Shown one piece after another: positions 32,663 to 43,851 of a stretch of DNA of 64,000 nucleotides. Position 1 is the first letter of the stretch, and each line of letters opens with the position of its first letter. The stretch lies in NCBI GenBank assembly GCA_023457495.1, contig JAEWLQ010000059.1:92599-156598 (forward strand), given 5' to 3'. The notes below the pieces were generated by a model that was given only the letters and a program-made list of their open reading frames with translations, had not been told where the DNA came from and ran no database searches. The position numbers and the translations under genes were made by a program. This DNA comes from Pseudomonadota bacterium (GTDB lineage: Bacteria > Pseudomonadota > Gammaproteobacteria > Steroidobacterales > Steroidobacteraceae).

Positions 32663-35008
32663 ATGAATTTGCGCGAAAGTCTATCAAACGGTGCGCGCGT
32701 TCCGTCCCGGGGCGCCGCGTTTTCGCTTCGTCCGGCCGTGGCCGCGGTCCTCACGGGGATCGCCGTAGTGTTTTCGCTCTGGCCCGCGAGCGCACATTCG
32801 GGCCAGCTGCCGCTGGAGCGCCTGTTTTCGGCCCCCGATCTTTCGGGCCCGACGCTGCGCGGCGTGAAGATTTCTCCGGACGGCAAGCTCATCGCCTATC
32901 TGCGCGCGCGCGACGACGACAAGGATCGCTTCGACCTGTGGGCCTATGACGTGGCGGCGGCGAAGCACCGGCAGCTGGTCGATTCGCGCGTGCTCGCCGG
33001 CGCGGATCGCGGATTGTCCGAGGAAGAAGAGGCGCGCCGCGAGCGGCAGCGCACTTCGGCCCTGTCGGGCATCATCGAGTACAGCTTCGCGCCCAACAGC
33101 CGGCTGCTGCTGATCCCGCTGAATGGCGACCTCTACGTCTACGATCTCGGCCGCAAACCCGCCGAGGCGGTGCGCCGGCTAACCGAAACCGCGGGATATG
33201 AAACGGACGCGCGGTTCTCGCCGCGCTCGCGCTACGTGAGTTTCGTGCGCGACCAGAATCTCTACGTCATCGATCTTGGGAACGGCATCGAGCGGGCGAT
33301 CACGACCGAGGGCGGCGGCACGGTGAGCTACGGCATGGCCGAGTTCGTCGCGCAGGAAGAGATGGACCGCGACACGGGCTACTGGTGGTCGCCGGATGAG
33401 CAACGCATCGCGCTGGCGCGCGTCGACGAATCCGCGGTCACCGAAGTCGAGCGCTTCGAGATCCAGGCCACGGGAGCGACCGTCGTGCGCCAGCGATATC
33501 CGTCGACCGGCGGGACGAACGCGCGCGTCGACCTGTTCGTCGCGGAGCTGGGCTCCGAGCGCCGCGTGCAGCTCGATCTCGGGCCGGAGCGCGACATCTA
33601 TCTACCGCGCGTCAACTGGTTCCCGGACAGCCGCGGCATCGCGGTGCAACGGCAGAGCCGCGACCAGAAGACGCTCGACCTGCTGCGCTTCGACGCGCGC
33701 AGCGGACGCGGTCGCGTTCTGCTGACCGAGCAAAGCCCGCACTGGGTCCCACTGCACCACGAGCTCACGTTCCTCGAGGGGTCGCCGCGTTTCATCTGGG
33801 CGTCATCTCGCGACGGGTACCAGCATCTCTATCTATATGAGAATGACGGCAAACTCGTGGGACGGATCACGGGCGGGGAGTACATGGTCGTCGGCGATCG
33901 ATCGGAGGCCGCGATCCGCGCCGTCGATGAACGCGCAGGAAGGGTGTACTTCATGGCCAATCTGCCCTCGCCCGTCGAGCGGCAGTTGTACTGGGCGCCG
34001 TTGCGCGGTGCCGGCAAGGACGAGGGCAAATCCGCGCCGCACCGCGTGACCAGCGGCGCCGGCTGGCACACCGTCACGATGTCGGGCGACGCGCGCGTGT
34101 TCGTCGACACGTATTCGAACGTCGATACGCCCATGAGCGTGACGTTGCGACGATCGAACGGCGCGCCGATCACGGCACTGCTGCCGAACGCGCTCGACTC
34201 GAGCCATCCGTACGCGCCCTACCTCGATGCGCACGTGAGCGCGGAGTTCGGGACGCTGAAGGCCGCGGATGGGCAGCTGCTGCAGTACAAGATCCTCAAG
34301 CCTCGCAGTCTGACTCCCGGCGTGAAGCTCCCCGTGCTGATCGACGTGTACGGCGGCCCCGGCGTGCAGCGCGTGATGAATTCCTGGGGAAACCTGTTCC
34401 ACCAGTACCTCGTGCAACACGGCTACGTCGTGTTCGCGCTCGACAACCGCGGCAGCGGCATGCGCGGCACGAAATTCGAGACCGCGCTGGGATCGCGCAT
34501 GGGTGGAGTCGAGGTGGAGGACCAGGTGCGGGGCGTCGAGTTTTTGCGCAGCCTGCCGTTCGTCGACGCCTCGCGCATCGGGATCTTCGGCTGGAGCTAC
34601 GGCGGCTACATGACGCTCATGTGCCTGATGCAGCGGCCGGACGCGTTCGCCGCGGGAGTCGCCGGCGCGCCGGTGACCGACTGGGCGCTGTACGACACGC
34701 ACTACACCGAGCGCTATCTATCTACTCCCCAGCTCAACGCCGCGGGCTACGCGGCGAGCAACGTGCTCACGTACGCCAGGGATCTGCGCCGCCCGCTGCT
34801 GCTGGTGCACGGCATGGCGGACGACAACGTGCTGTTCGCGCACAGCACCGCGCTCATGAAGACGCTGCAGGATCTGCAGAAGCCATTCGACCTGATGACG
34901 TATCCCGGCGGCAAACACGGCGTGATCCGCCAGAGCGTCACCGGTTGGCACGCGCACGCGAACATCGTGCGGTTCTTCGACCGCGAGCTGCGCCCGCAAC
35001 CGCGTTAG
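32663..35008 (+). CDS. Dipeptidyl peptidase IV-type serine peptidase (S9B)
   Basis: 781 residues. An Arg-containing N-region and hydrophobic core (about 23-43, ending PASA) form a signal peptide, so it is exported. The DPPIV N-terminal propeller domain covers roughly 100-470, including the conserved EFVAQEEMDR motif that binds substrate N-termini in DPPIV. The C-terminal peptidase domain has DNRGSG, GWSYGG (Ser), DDNV (Asp) and GGKHG (His). The start could be GTG 32660 or ATG 32663; the latter is given. It probably releases X-Pro or X-Ala dipeptides in the periplasm for uptake. Confidence 0.93.
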   Translation: MNLRESLSNGARVPSRGAAFSLRPAVAAVLTGIAVVFSLWPASAHSGQLPLERLFSAPDLSGPTLRGVKISPDGKLIAYLRARDDDKDRFDLWAYDVAAAKHRQLVDSRVLAGADRGLSEEEEARRERQRTSALSGIIEYSFAPNSRLLLIPLNGDLYVYDLGRKPAEAVRRLTETAGYETDARFSPRSRYVSFVRDQNLYVIDLGNGIERAITTEGGGTVSYGMAEFVAQEEMDRDTGYWWSPDEQRIALARVDESAVTEVERFEIQATGATVVRQRYPSTGGTNARVDLFVAELGSERRVQLDLGPERDIYLPRVNWFPDSRGIAVQRQSRDQKTLDLLRFDARSGRGRVLLTEQSPHWVPLHHELTFLEGSPRFIWASSRDGYQHLYLYENDGKLVGRITGGEYMVVGDRSEAAIRAVDERAGRVYFMANLPSPVERQLYWAPLRGAGKDEGKSAPHRVTSGAGWHTVTMSGDARVFVDTYSNVDTPMSVTLRRSNGAPITALLPNALDSSHPYAPYLDAHVSAEFGTLKAADGQLLQYKILKPRSLTPGVKLPVLIDVYGGPGVQRVMNSWGNLFHQYLVQHGYVVFALDNRGSGMRGTKFETALGSRMGGVEVEDQVRGVEFLRSLPFVDASRIGIFGWSYGGYMTLMCLMQRPDAFAAGVAGAPVTDWALYDTHYTERYLSTPQLNAAGYAASNVLTYARDLRRPLLLVHGMADDNVLFAHSTALMKTLQDLQKPFDLMTYPGGKHGVIRQSVTGWHAHANIVRFFDRELRPQPR

Positions 35009-35055
35009 CCAGCCGGGGACGATCTTCAAGGAAGCCCGCAACCTCGTTAGCCAGC

Positions 35056-35138
35056 GGGACGCTCCCCATTTCCCAAGCAAAAAGGGGCCGGACCTGCCCC
35101 AGGTCCGGCCCCTTTTGCTAGGAAATGGGGAGTGTCCC
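35056..35138. terminator. Long inverted repeat between convergent genes (42-bp family, paired)
   Basis: Arms 35056-35095 and 35101-35138 pair almost throughout around a 5-nt spacer; the inner part is GGCCGGACCT/AGGTCCGGCC. The outer part contains TTTTGCTAGGAAATGGGGA, the signature of the 42-bp repeat family. It lies between the S9B peptidase gene and the convergent small gene and can act as a two-way terminator. Confidence 0.75.
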
Positions 35139-35147
35139 CCTCCCCCC

Positions 35148-35546
35148 TTAAAGCTTGATGCGCCCCCCACCCGCCGGTGGCCCACCCATTCCGCCTCCCG
35201 CTTCGGGCACCACGATGCGCGACGCCGCTTCGCGGCGCATCTCGCGGGCTTCTTCGATCGCCTGCTCGATGGCGACCTTCACCGCCTCGGGGAACTTGTT
35301 GCAGGCGTCTTCGAGCGAAGCCGCTTCGAGCTCGAACGCGAGCGGCAGCACGCCGGCCGGCGTGAGTAGTTGGGTCTGGCCGGAGTACAGCACCGGGCGC
35401 GCGGCATCATCGCTGCCGTCGCTCTTCACGGGGGTCAGCCGGCGCAGGGTTCCCGCCTTGCGGTCTGTGAAGATCTCTTCGCGATAGAGCTGCGTCGAGT
35501 CGAGCTTGATCTCAGGAAGTTGCTGTTCAGCGGCCATCGCGTTCAC
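35148..35546 (-). CDS. Small conserved protein of unknown function
   Basis: 132 residues, no signal peptide. It starts IKLDSTQLYREEIFTDRK and contains VLYSGQTQLLTPAGVLPL, then an acidic helix rich in Glu/Ala (KVAIEQAIEEAREMRRE) and a Gly/Pro-rich tail (GGGMGGPPAGGG). I recall similar cytosolic proteins in Pseudomonas-type genomes but no established function. GTG 35546 overlaps the mutT stop as GTGA; ATG 35537 (MAAEQQ) is an equally reasonable start. Last gene of a probable secA-mutT transcript. Confidence 0.75.
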   Translation of the reverse strand: MNAMAAEQQLPEIKLDSTQLYREEIFTDRKAGTLRRLTPVKSDGSDDAARPVLYSGQTQLLTPAGVLPLAFELEAASLEDACNKFPEAVKVAIEQAIEEAREMRREAASRIVVPEAGGGMGGPPAGGGRIKL

Positions 35547-35995
35547 CGTTCGATGTTTGTTGGATCAGGGGTCTTGTGGAGGCGGGATGATAACGCCTGC
35601 AGGGCGGGGATGAGCGGCAGGTCGGCGGGCAGGAGGCGTTCACTGCCGAGGGACTGACAATCCACCCACTTCAATTTCTGACCGTCGAGGCCGCGAGGCT
35701 CGCCGTCGAGGATCGACGCGTGCAGCAGCACGAGATCGACGATCCGGTCGGGATACTCATGGGTCATCGAGATGATCCGGCCGTGCACGTGAGACTCGAC
35801 GCCCAGCTCCTCGCGCAATTCCCGCACCAGCGCCTGCTCGTCGGTCTCGCGGGCGCCGACTTTTCCGCCCGGGAACTCCCACCAGCCGGCCATGTGTTTG
35901 CCCGCCGGCCGCTCGGCCAACAGGACCCGCTGATCCGGGTCGAACACCGCGGCCGCCACGACCCGCAGCGTCGGCTTAGTCAGGCCTGTCCCCAT
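35543..35995 (-). CDS. mutT: Nudix hydrolase, MutT/8-oxo-dGTP diphosphatase type
   Basis: 150 residues. The Nudix box is complete: GGKVGARETDEQALVRELREE followed by LG (G-x5-E-x7-REUXEEXGU), here broken across two parts. Position after secA matches mutT in other gammaproteobacteria, where it removes oxidised dGTP; other Nudix substrates cannot be excluded. The only ATG that keeps the first beta-strand is at 35995, and it lies inside a dispersed 42-bp repeat; no Shine-Dalgarno is visible. It overlaps the next gene by GTGA. Confidence 0.88.
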   Translation of the reverse strand: MGTGLTKPTLRVVAAAVFDPDQRVLLAERPAGKHMAGWWEFPGGKVGARETDEQALVRELREELGVESHVHGRIISMTHEYPDRIVDLVLLHASILDGEPRGLDGQKLKWVDCQSLGSERLLPADLPLIPALQALSSRLHKTPDPTNIER

Positions 35996-36023
35996 TTGCT
36001 AGGAAACGGAGAATGTCCCCATT
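35982..36023 (-). repeat. Single copy of the 42-bp repeat between secA and mutT
   Basis: Matches 3293-3334 at about 38 of 42 positions (shared TTTGCTAGGAAACG and ATGTCCCCATT). It begins 2 bp after the secA stop and contains the mutT start codon at 35993-35995. Confidence 0.8.
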
Positions 36024-36025
36024 TC

Positions 36026-38854
<2,829 letters not shown>

Positions 38855-38985
38855 AGAGAAATCCTTGCGAAAAACTTCAAGGCAGACAATTACTTATGGC
38901 TGCGCCTGGCCGGATGCGGCCCGGTATTCTACGGATAGACCGCCACGCCGGGGAGGGGTTTTCGGGGTTGAGGCGGAAATTGCAA

Positions 38986-39005
38986 GGCAGGGGTGATCCC
39001 CTACC
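38986..39005 (-). terminator. Hairpin just after the M23 peptidase gene
   Basis: GGTAGGGG-ATCA-CCCCTGCC (one T-G wobble) begins 8 bp after the stop codon in the leftward sense and is followed by TTGCAATTT. Weak U-tract; modest terminator candidate upstream of secA. Confidence 0.4.
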
Positions 39006-39012
39006 GCTGCCC

Positions 39013-39918
39013 CTAGCGGCCGATGAAGGTCAGCGGATCGATCTGACGGCCGTTTTTCAGGACTTCGAAATGCACGTGCGGGCCGGTCGAGCGACCGGTG
39101 GAACCGACGAAGGCCAGCGTATCGCCGCGGGCCACCGTGCTGCCCACGTTGACGGCAATTCCCTGGTTGTGCCCGTAACGGGTCACGAGTCCATTGCCAT
39201 GGCTGACCTCGACGAGGTTTCCATAGCCCACCTTTTCACCCGCAAAGGTGACGACGCCGGCCGCCACCGCGACTACGTCCGCACCGTTGGAGCTCGCGAA
39301 GTCGATGCCCTTGTGGAACGCCTGGTGACCCGTGAACGGATCCTGGCGCTCGCCGAAATAAGAGGAGATGTGTCCTTCGCGCACCGGCCGCCCGTCGGGC
39401 CGGATCTGCTCGTCGAGCTTCTTCGACAGCAGCGCGTTCTCGAGCGCGCCCATCTGCGCGTCACGCGAAGAAATCTTCTGCTCGAGGCCGTTCAGCATGG
39501 CAGTGAGATCAGGTTCGGTGACCGCCGAGCCCGCATCCTCCGGCCCACCGATCGCCGGGGAGCTCTCGAAATCGAATTCGCGGTTGTCGATGTTCGCCAT
39601 CTGCGTCAGGCGCTTGCCCAGCGCGTCGAGACGGATGACATGGGCGTTCATCTGGCCGATACGCATGGCGACCGCATCGACGCGGCGCTGCAGCTCCGCC
39701 TTGAGTTCTTTGATTTCCGCCTGCTGTTCGGCCAGCGTGACGGACCAGGAATGGGTGCCCCGGGGGCTGGATTTGCTCTCGCCGATCTTGAGGCCGAGAC
39801 TGAAGGCAGTGGCGAGGATGGCCACGAGCACCGCGGCGAAGGCGGTTACGGACAGGGGGTGGGCGAGGTTGAAATGGCGGGCTCGGCCTTCGCGGCGCGA
39901 AAAGAAGATGATATTCAT
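39013..39918 (-). CDS. M23-family (LytM-domain) peptidase, membrane-anchored
   Basis: 301 residues. A basic cytosolic start (MNIIFFSRREGRAR) precedes one membrane span (about 22-46). A coiled-coil stalk (Glu/Arg-rich, ~60-110) and the peptidoglycan endopeptidase domain at the C-terminus follow, with zinc ligands in HKGIDFA and HVHFEV. All four metal ligands appear present, so it could be an active cross-link hydrolase rather than an EnvC-type activator. ATG 39918 is chosen over an upstream ATG at 40065, which would overlap divergent dciA and spoil the membrane topology. Position between secA and dciA matches Pseudomonas. Confidence 0.9.
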   Translation of the reverse strand: MNIIFFSRREGRARHFNLAHPLSVTAFAAVLVAILATAFSLGLKIGESKSSPRGTHSWSVTLAEQQAEIKELKAELQRRVDAVAMRIGQMNAHVIRLDALGKRLTQMANIDNREFDFESSPAIGGPEDAGSAVTEPDLTAMLNGLEQKISSRDAQMGALENALLSKKLDEQIRPDGRPVREGHISSYFGERQDPFTGHQAFHKGIDFASSNGADVVAVAAGVVTFAGEKVGYGNLVEVSHGNGLVTRYGHNQGIAVNVGSTVARGDTLAFVGSTGRSTGPHVHFEVLKNGRQIDPLTFIGR

Positions 39919-40035
39919 CGCGCGCGATCCTGTTCTTCGCGCATCAAGCACTTGCACACGGCTGGCAACCTCGTTGTCATAGCTCCCTCGAGACTTTTGA
40001 CCAGCAAACCCAAGGGCCAGCAGGCGCGCGAAACT

Positions 40036-40395
40036 ATGCCCAAAAGACCCCTGCGAGACAAGCAACCGGTCCGCCCGGGGGCCAGACCGCGCACGATTGG
40101 CGACTTAATGTCGGCCCGCTTGCCAGCATTGGCGCAGCGTGCCCTTTCGACGCCGGAGACGTCCGAGTGGCACGTCACAGTGATGAACGTGCTGGGTCCC
40201 GACCTCGAAAATAAGGTAAATAACTGCTCCCTCGACCAGGGCCGCCTGGTGGTCGTGGCGGAATCCTCGGCCTGGGCGGCGCGCATACGCTTCCGGCTGG
40301 CCGAACACGAGGAGTTGCTGCGCCAGAAGACCCCCGGCTACCGGGAGTTCAGCGTCCGCGTGCGGCCTCGACAGGCCCACACGCCCCGCCCCTGA
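40036..40395 (+). CDS. dciA: DciA-family (DUF721) replicative helicase loader
   Basis: 119 residues with the DUF721 domain in the second half (VTVMNVLGPDLENKVNNCS, RLVVVAESSAWAARIRF). DciA proteins help load DnaB in bacteria lacking DnaC/DnaI. ATG 40036 gives a basic N-terminus of normal length. It lies between the M23 gene (divergent, 117 bp) and the GMC oxidoreductase (convergent, 1 bp). In Pseudomonas its neighbour is lpxC; two inserted genes separate them here. Confidence 0.88.
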   Translation: MPKRPLRDKQPVRPGARPRTIGDLMSARLPALAQRALSTPETSEWHVTVMNVLGPDLENKVNNCSLDQGRLVVVAESSAWAARIRFRLAEHEELLRQKTPGYREFSVRVRPRQAHTPRP

Positions 40396-40396
40396 T

Positions 40397-42088
40397 CTAG
40401 AGATCCCCCGCCGCCAGACGGTCGGCGGCATGGTTCGCCGCCCGGGCGGACAGCGCCATATAAGTGAGCGAGGGGCTCACCGAACCCATCGAAGTCATGC
40501 ACGAGCCATCCGTGACGTAGAGGTTGGGCACGTCATGCGCCTGGTTATGCCGGTTCAGGACCGAGGTGGCGGGATCGAGTCCCATCCGCGCGGTGCCCAT
40601 CTCATGAATCGCGCTGCCGGGCGGACGCACGGGCCCGAGCTCGGAGAGGTTGCCGAAGCCTGCCTCTTTCAGCATCTGGATAGCATCGGCGGTGGCACGC
40701 TGCGCCAGTCGGTGTTCGTTGTCGCCATGCGTGCATTCGATGTCGACCAGCGGCAGGCCCCACGCGTCCTTGCGGCGTACGTCGAGGGTCACGCGATTCT
40801 CCGCGCGCGGCAGCATCTCGCCATAACCGAACAGGGCGATCTCCCATTTGCCGGGCGCGCGCAGGCGATGTTTGAGGTCCACACCGATGCCCGCCTCCCG
40901 GCTCCCGCGATGCCAGGTCGCCCGCGAGCTGTAGCCCTGGAAACCGAAGCCCCGCACGAAATCCACGTCGGCGGACTCGGTGGTGTTGAGGTAGCGCGGC
41001 ACGTAGAAGCCGGTGGGCCGCCGGCCGTAGTAATAACGATCGAGAAATCCCGGGTGCGTGCCACGCGCGCCGATGCCGACGACGTGGTCCATCAGGTAGC
41101 GGCCGAGCGCGCCGGAGCTGTTCGCCAGACCGTTCGGGAACCATTCGGATTGCGACGCGAGGAGGATCTGTGTCGTGCCGATGGTCGACGCGCACACGAA
41201 CACGACTCGCGCCTGGTACGAGCGGCCCTGCTTCGTGTTCGCATCGATGACGCGTACGCCGGACACGCGGCGCCGGGCGTGGTCGTAGTCGAGCTGTTCC
41301 ACGATCGCGTCGGTGACGATCGTCAGGTTGCCGGTGCGCCGCGCCGCCGGCAGCGTCGCGGACAGTGAGGAGAAATACGCGCCGTAGCCGCAGCCGCGTT
41401 CGCACACGCCTCGCATCTGGCACGGGCCGCGCCCGAGCGCGCTGTGTTCGGCGGACGGCTCGGTGAGATTCGCGCAACGTCCCACCGTCACGCGGCGAGA
41501 AGGACGGGCGGCTTCCATGCGCCGCTTGAATTCGAGTTCGATGCAGTTGAGCTCGAGCGGCGGCAGGAATTGCCCGTCCGGCAGGTGATCGAGTCCCTCG
41601 TTCGCGCCCGAGATGCCGGCGAATCGCTCGACACGGTCATACCAGGGCGACAGATCCGCATAACGAATCGGCCAGTCGATGCCGTGGCCATCGCGCCGGT
41701 TCGCATCGAAGTCCACGTCGCTCAGACGATAACTCTGGCGTCCCCAGGTCAGCGAACGTCCGCCCAGGTGATATCCACGGATCCAGGAAAACGGGCGGTC
41801 GGGCGGCGTGACGTACGGGTGCTCGCTGTCCCGCACCCACCAGTGTTTCGTCACCGAGTTGAACGCATGGCACTGGCTCTGGACCGGGTAGTGCTCGGCG
41901 ATCTCGTCCTGCGGCACGAACCCGCTATGCGGCAGCTCCCAGGGCGGCACGAGATCCTGGTAGTCGGCGCGATGTTCGACATGGCGACCGCGTTCGATGA
42001 CCAGTGTTTTCAAGCCACGCTCGCACAGCTCCTTGGCGACCCAGCCGCCACTGATTCCGGAGCCCACGACGATCGCATCGAAAATCAT
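40397..42088 (-). CDS. GMC-family FAD-dependent oxidoreductase
   Basis: 563 residues. The N-terminal FAD-binding Rossmann motif is VVGSGISGG; the GMC C-terminal domain carries HEMGTARMG and the NLYVTDGSCM flavin segment. A cysteine-rich stretch (CQMRGVCERGCGYG, about residues 225-240) is typical of the gluconate/sorbitol dehydrogenase large-subunit branch. With the small-subunit gene just upstream it probably oxidises a sugar or alcohol in the periplasm and rides out on the partner's signal (inference). No cytochrome subunit is encoded here, so the electron acceptor is unknown. Confidence 0.88.
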   Translation of the reverse strand: MIFDAIVVGSGISGGWVAKELCERGLKTLVIERGRHVEHRADYQDLVPPWELPHSGFVPQDEIAEHYPVQSQCHAFNSVTKHWWVRDSEHPYVTPPDRPFSWIRGYHLGGRSLTWGRQSYRLSDVDFDANRRDGHGIDWPIRYADLSPWYDRVERFAGISGANEGLDHLPDGQFLPPLELNCIELEFKRRMEAARPSRRVTVGRCANLTEPSAEHSALGRGPCQMRGVCERGCGYGAYFSSLSATLPAARRTGNLTIVTDAIVEQLDYDHARRRVSGVRVIDANTKQGRSYQARVVFVCASTIGTTQILLASQSEWFPNGLANSSGALGRYLMDHVVGIGARGTHPGFLDRYYYGRRPTGFYVPRYLNTTESADVDFVRGFGFQGYSSRATWHRGSREAGIGVDLKHRLRAPGKWEIALFGYGEMLPRAENRVTLDVRRKDAWGLPLVDIECTHGDNEHRLAQRATADAIQMLKEAGFGNLSELGPVRPPGSAIHEMGTARMGLDPATSVLNRHNQAHDVPNLYVTDGSCMTSMGSVSPSLTYMALSARAANHAADRLAAGDL

Positions 42089-42100
42089 GGCCGCGTTCCG

Positions 42101-42667
42101 TCAGACCGCCGAGGCACGGCCGATCTCGTCGAGAGGCAGACAGGAGCGCCAGGTGCCGGGAACCATCTCGTAGCGCAGTTCCTGCGTGGCGCCGATCTCC
42201 GAGTAGTAGTAGGCGCAGAGCACCAGGAATTTGAGCCTGGCGTACGACTCGTCACCGAGCACGAAGGCCGCCGCATCGAAGTCCCGTAGCAGCTCGTGAC
42301 GTTGCTCCGGTGTTATCTGGGAGAAAGACGCGCCGCGGCGCACCCACGCGCGCTTGTCGATCTCGTCGAGCGTGTTCGCGATCCGCGCGCGCGTGTCGCT
42401 CGAGGCCCACTCTTCCAGCATCCGTCGCACGAACTCCGGCACGCCCGCCGCGAGCGCGCCCGGCGTGTCGGTGGCCGGAATGAGGACGTCGGCCACGGCT
42501 TCGAGCAGCGAGAACTGGGCGGCCGCCAGCGTGCCGGCATCCGCCGGCCGTTCGCCGCGCTTGAAGCGCGTCAACGCGGCGGCGCCGCCAATCAGGAAGA
42601 CCGCGCCGAGCAGCAGCGCGCGGCGATTGAGCTTCGCGTCAGTCGTGTTGTCGTGGGATTCGGACAA
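42101..42667 (-). CDS. Gluconate 2-dehydrogenase subunit 3-family protein
   Basis: 188 residues. After a polar start (SESHDNTTDAKL) comes a twin-arginine-like signal, NRRALLLGAVFLIGGAAAL, followed by the subunit 3 domain (LLEAVADVLIPATDTPGALAAGV). Such small subunits carry the GMC flavoprotein through Tat. TTG 42667 is chosen because GAGG lies five bases upstream and the protein then begins with the polar pre-signal; an ATG at 42742 would add 25 unlikely residues. The GMC gene follows 12 bp later. Confidence 0.83.
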   Translation of the reverse strand: MSESHDNTTDAKLNRRALLLGAVFLIGGAAALTRFKRGERPADAGTLAAAQFSLLEAVADVLIPATDTPGALAAGVPEFVRRMLEEWASSDTRARIANTLDEIDKRAWVRRGASFSQITPEQRHELLRDFDAAAFVLGDESYARLKFLVLCAYYYSEIGATQELRYEMVPGTWRSCLPLDEIGRASAV

Positions 42668-42777
42668 GGGAACCTCGGTTACTCCGCCCCGATATATCGG
42701 CCGCGGTTGGAGGTTCTGGATGCGGCAACGACTGGCCGCCACAGCGGCACTGCGTCACATCCGCGAAGAGGATCGGA

Positions 42778-43704
42778 TCAGATCGCCGAACCGACCGGGA
42801 CCGGTGGCGGCTGCACGTACGCGATGGGCGCGTCGGAGGGTTTTTCGAAGACGACGGATTCCCAGGACTGCGGGCTCGAGATGAGCTTGCGCAACAGCAT
42901 GTTGTTGAGCTTGTGGCCCGACTTGAAGCCGCTGAACTCCCCGATCAGGCTGTGGCCGAGTAGATAGAGATCGCCGATCGCGTCGAGAATCTTGTGTTTG
43001 ACGAATTCGTCCTCGTAGCGCAGGCCGTCTTCATTGAGCACGCGGAAATCGTCCAGCACGATCGCGTTGTCGAGATTGCCGCCGAGCGCGAGATTGCGCG
43101 CGCGCATCATCTCGAGGTCGCGCATGAAACCGAAGGTGCGGGCGCGCGCGACTTCCTTGAGGTACGAGGTCGTGGAGAAATCCATCGACGCCTTGTTGGC
43201 GCGCCGCTTGAACAGAGGATGGTTGAACTCGATTTCGAAGTTCACCTTGAAACCATCGAAGGGCCGGAACTCCGCCCACTTGTCGCCGTCCTCGACGCGC
43301 ACGCGCTGCTTTATGCGCACGAATTTCTTAGGCGTGCGCAGATCCTCGAAGCCCGCCGATTGCAACAGGAACACGAAAGGTCCCGCGCTGCCGTCCATGA
43401 TCGGAACCTCGGCCGCGCTCACTTCGACGTGCGCGTTGTCGATGCCGAGTCCGGCGAACGCCGACATGAGGTGCTCGACGGTCGACACGCGGGCATCGCC
43501 GTTGACGAGCACGGTGCCGAGCTGCGTCTCACCGACGTTCTCGGCGTACGCACGCACCTCGGCGGGAGGATCGAGATCGGTGCGCCGGAACACGATGCCG
43601 GTGTCCGCTGCCGCGGGCCGCAGGGTCATGAGGACCTTCTTGCCCGTGTGCAGACCCACGCCCTGGGCGCGGATGGAGTTTTTTAAGGTTCGTTGTCCGA
43701 GCAT
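42778..43704 (-). CDS. lpxC: UDP-3-O-acyl-N-acetylglucosamine deacetylase LpxC
   Basis: 308 residues, the committed zinc-dependent step of lipid A synthesis in the cytosol. Zinc ligands are visible in STVEHLMSAF and KHKILDAIGD; the active-site region MDGSAGPF and catalytic His in LLGHS follow the family. Length is normal. It terminates the division cluster after ftsZ, as in most gammaproteobacteria, with a 147-bp structured gap before it. Confidence 0.97.
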   Translation of the reverse strand: MLGQRTLKNSIRAQGVGLHTGKKVLMTLRPAAADTGIVFRRTDLDPPAEVRAYAENVGETQLGTVLVNGDARVSTVEHLMSAFAGLGIDNAHVEVSAAEVPIMDGSAGPFVFLLQSAGFEDLRTPKKFVRIKQRVRVEDGDKWAEFRPFDGFKVNFEIEFNHPLFKRRANKASMDFSTTSYLKEVARARTFGFMRDLEMMRARNLALGGNLDNAIVLDDFRVLNEDGLRYEDEFVKHKILDAIGDLYLLGHSLIGEFSGFKSGHKLNNMLLRKLISSPQSWESVVFEKPSDAPIAYVQPPPVPVGSAI

Positions 43705-43740
43705 GTGATTCCGACTCCCGCAACCGTTGCACGCGGTACG

Positions 43741-43817
43741 GGTAGCGCCGCCCGTGGCGGTCCCGGGGGAGCGGCCGCAAGGATTGCGGCACCGGGACTC
43801 ACAAAAGGGGCGCTACC
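43741..43817 (-). promoter_or_regulatory. Nested three-helix inverted repeat in the ftsZ-lpxC gap
   Basis: Three concentric perfect stems: GGTAGCGCC 43741-43749 with 43809-43817; GTCCCGG 43760-43766 with 43792-43798; GCCGCAA 43774-43780 with 43784-43790. They lie in the untranslated region between the ftsZ stop and lpxC start. No U-tract follows in the leftward sense. It could act as an lpxC leader structure or as a processing or stability element. Confidence 0.6.
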
Positions 43818-43851
43818 GTAACACAGTTCGGGCCAACCCGTTCCTCGGGGG

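Noticed and set aside
38855..39012. SecM-like regulatory leader peptide before secA
   Set aside because: No open frame with a signal sequence or arrest motif is found in the 158-bp gap.
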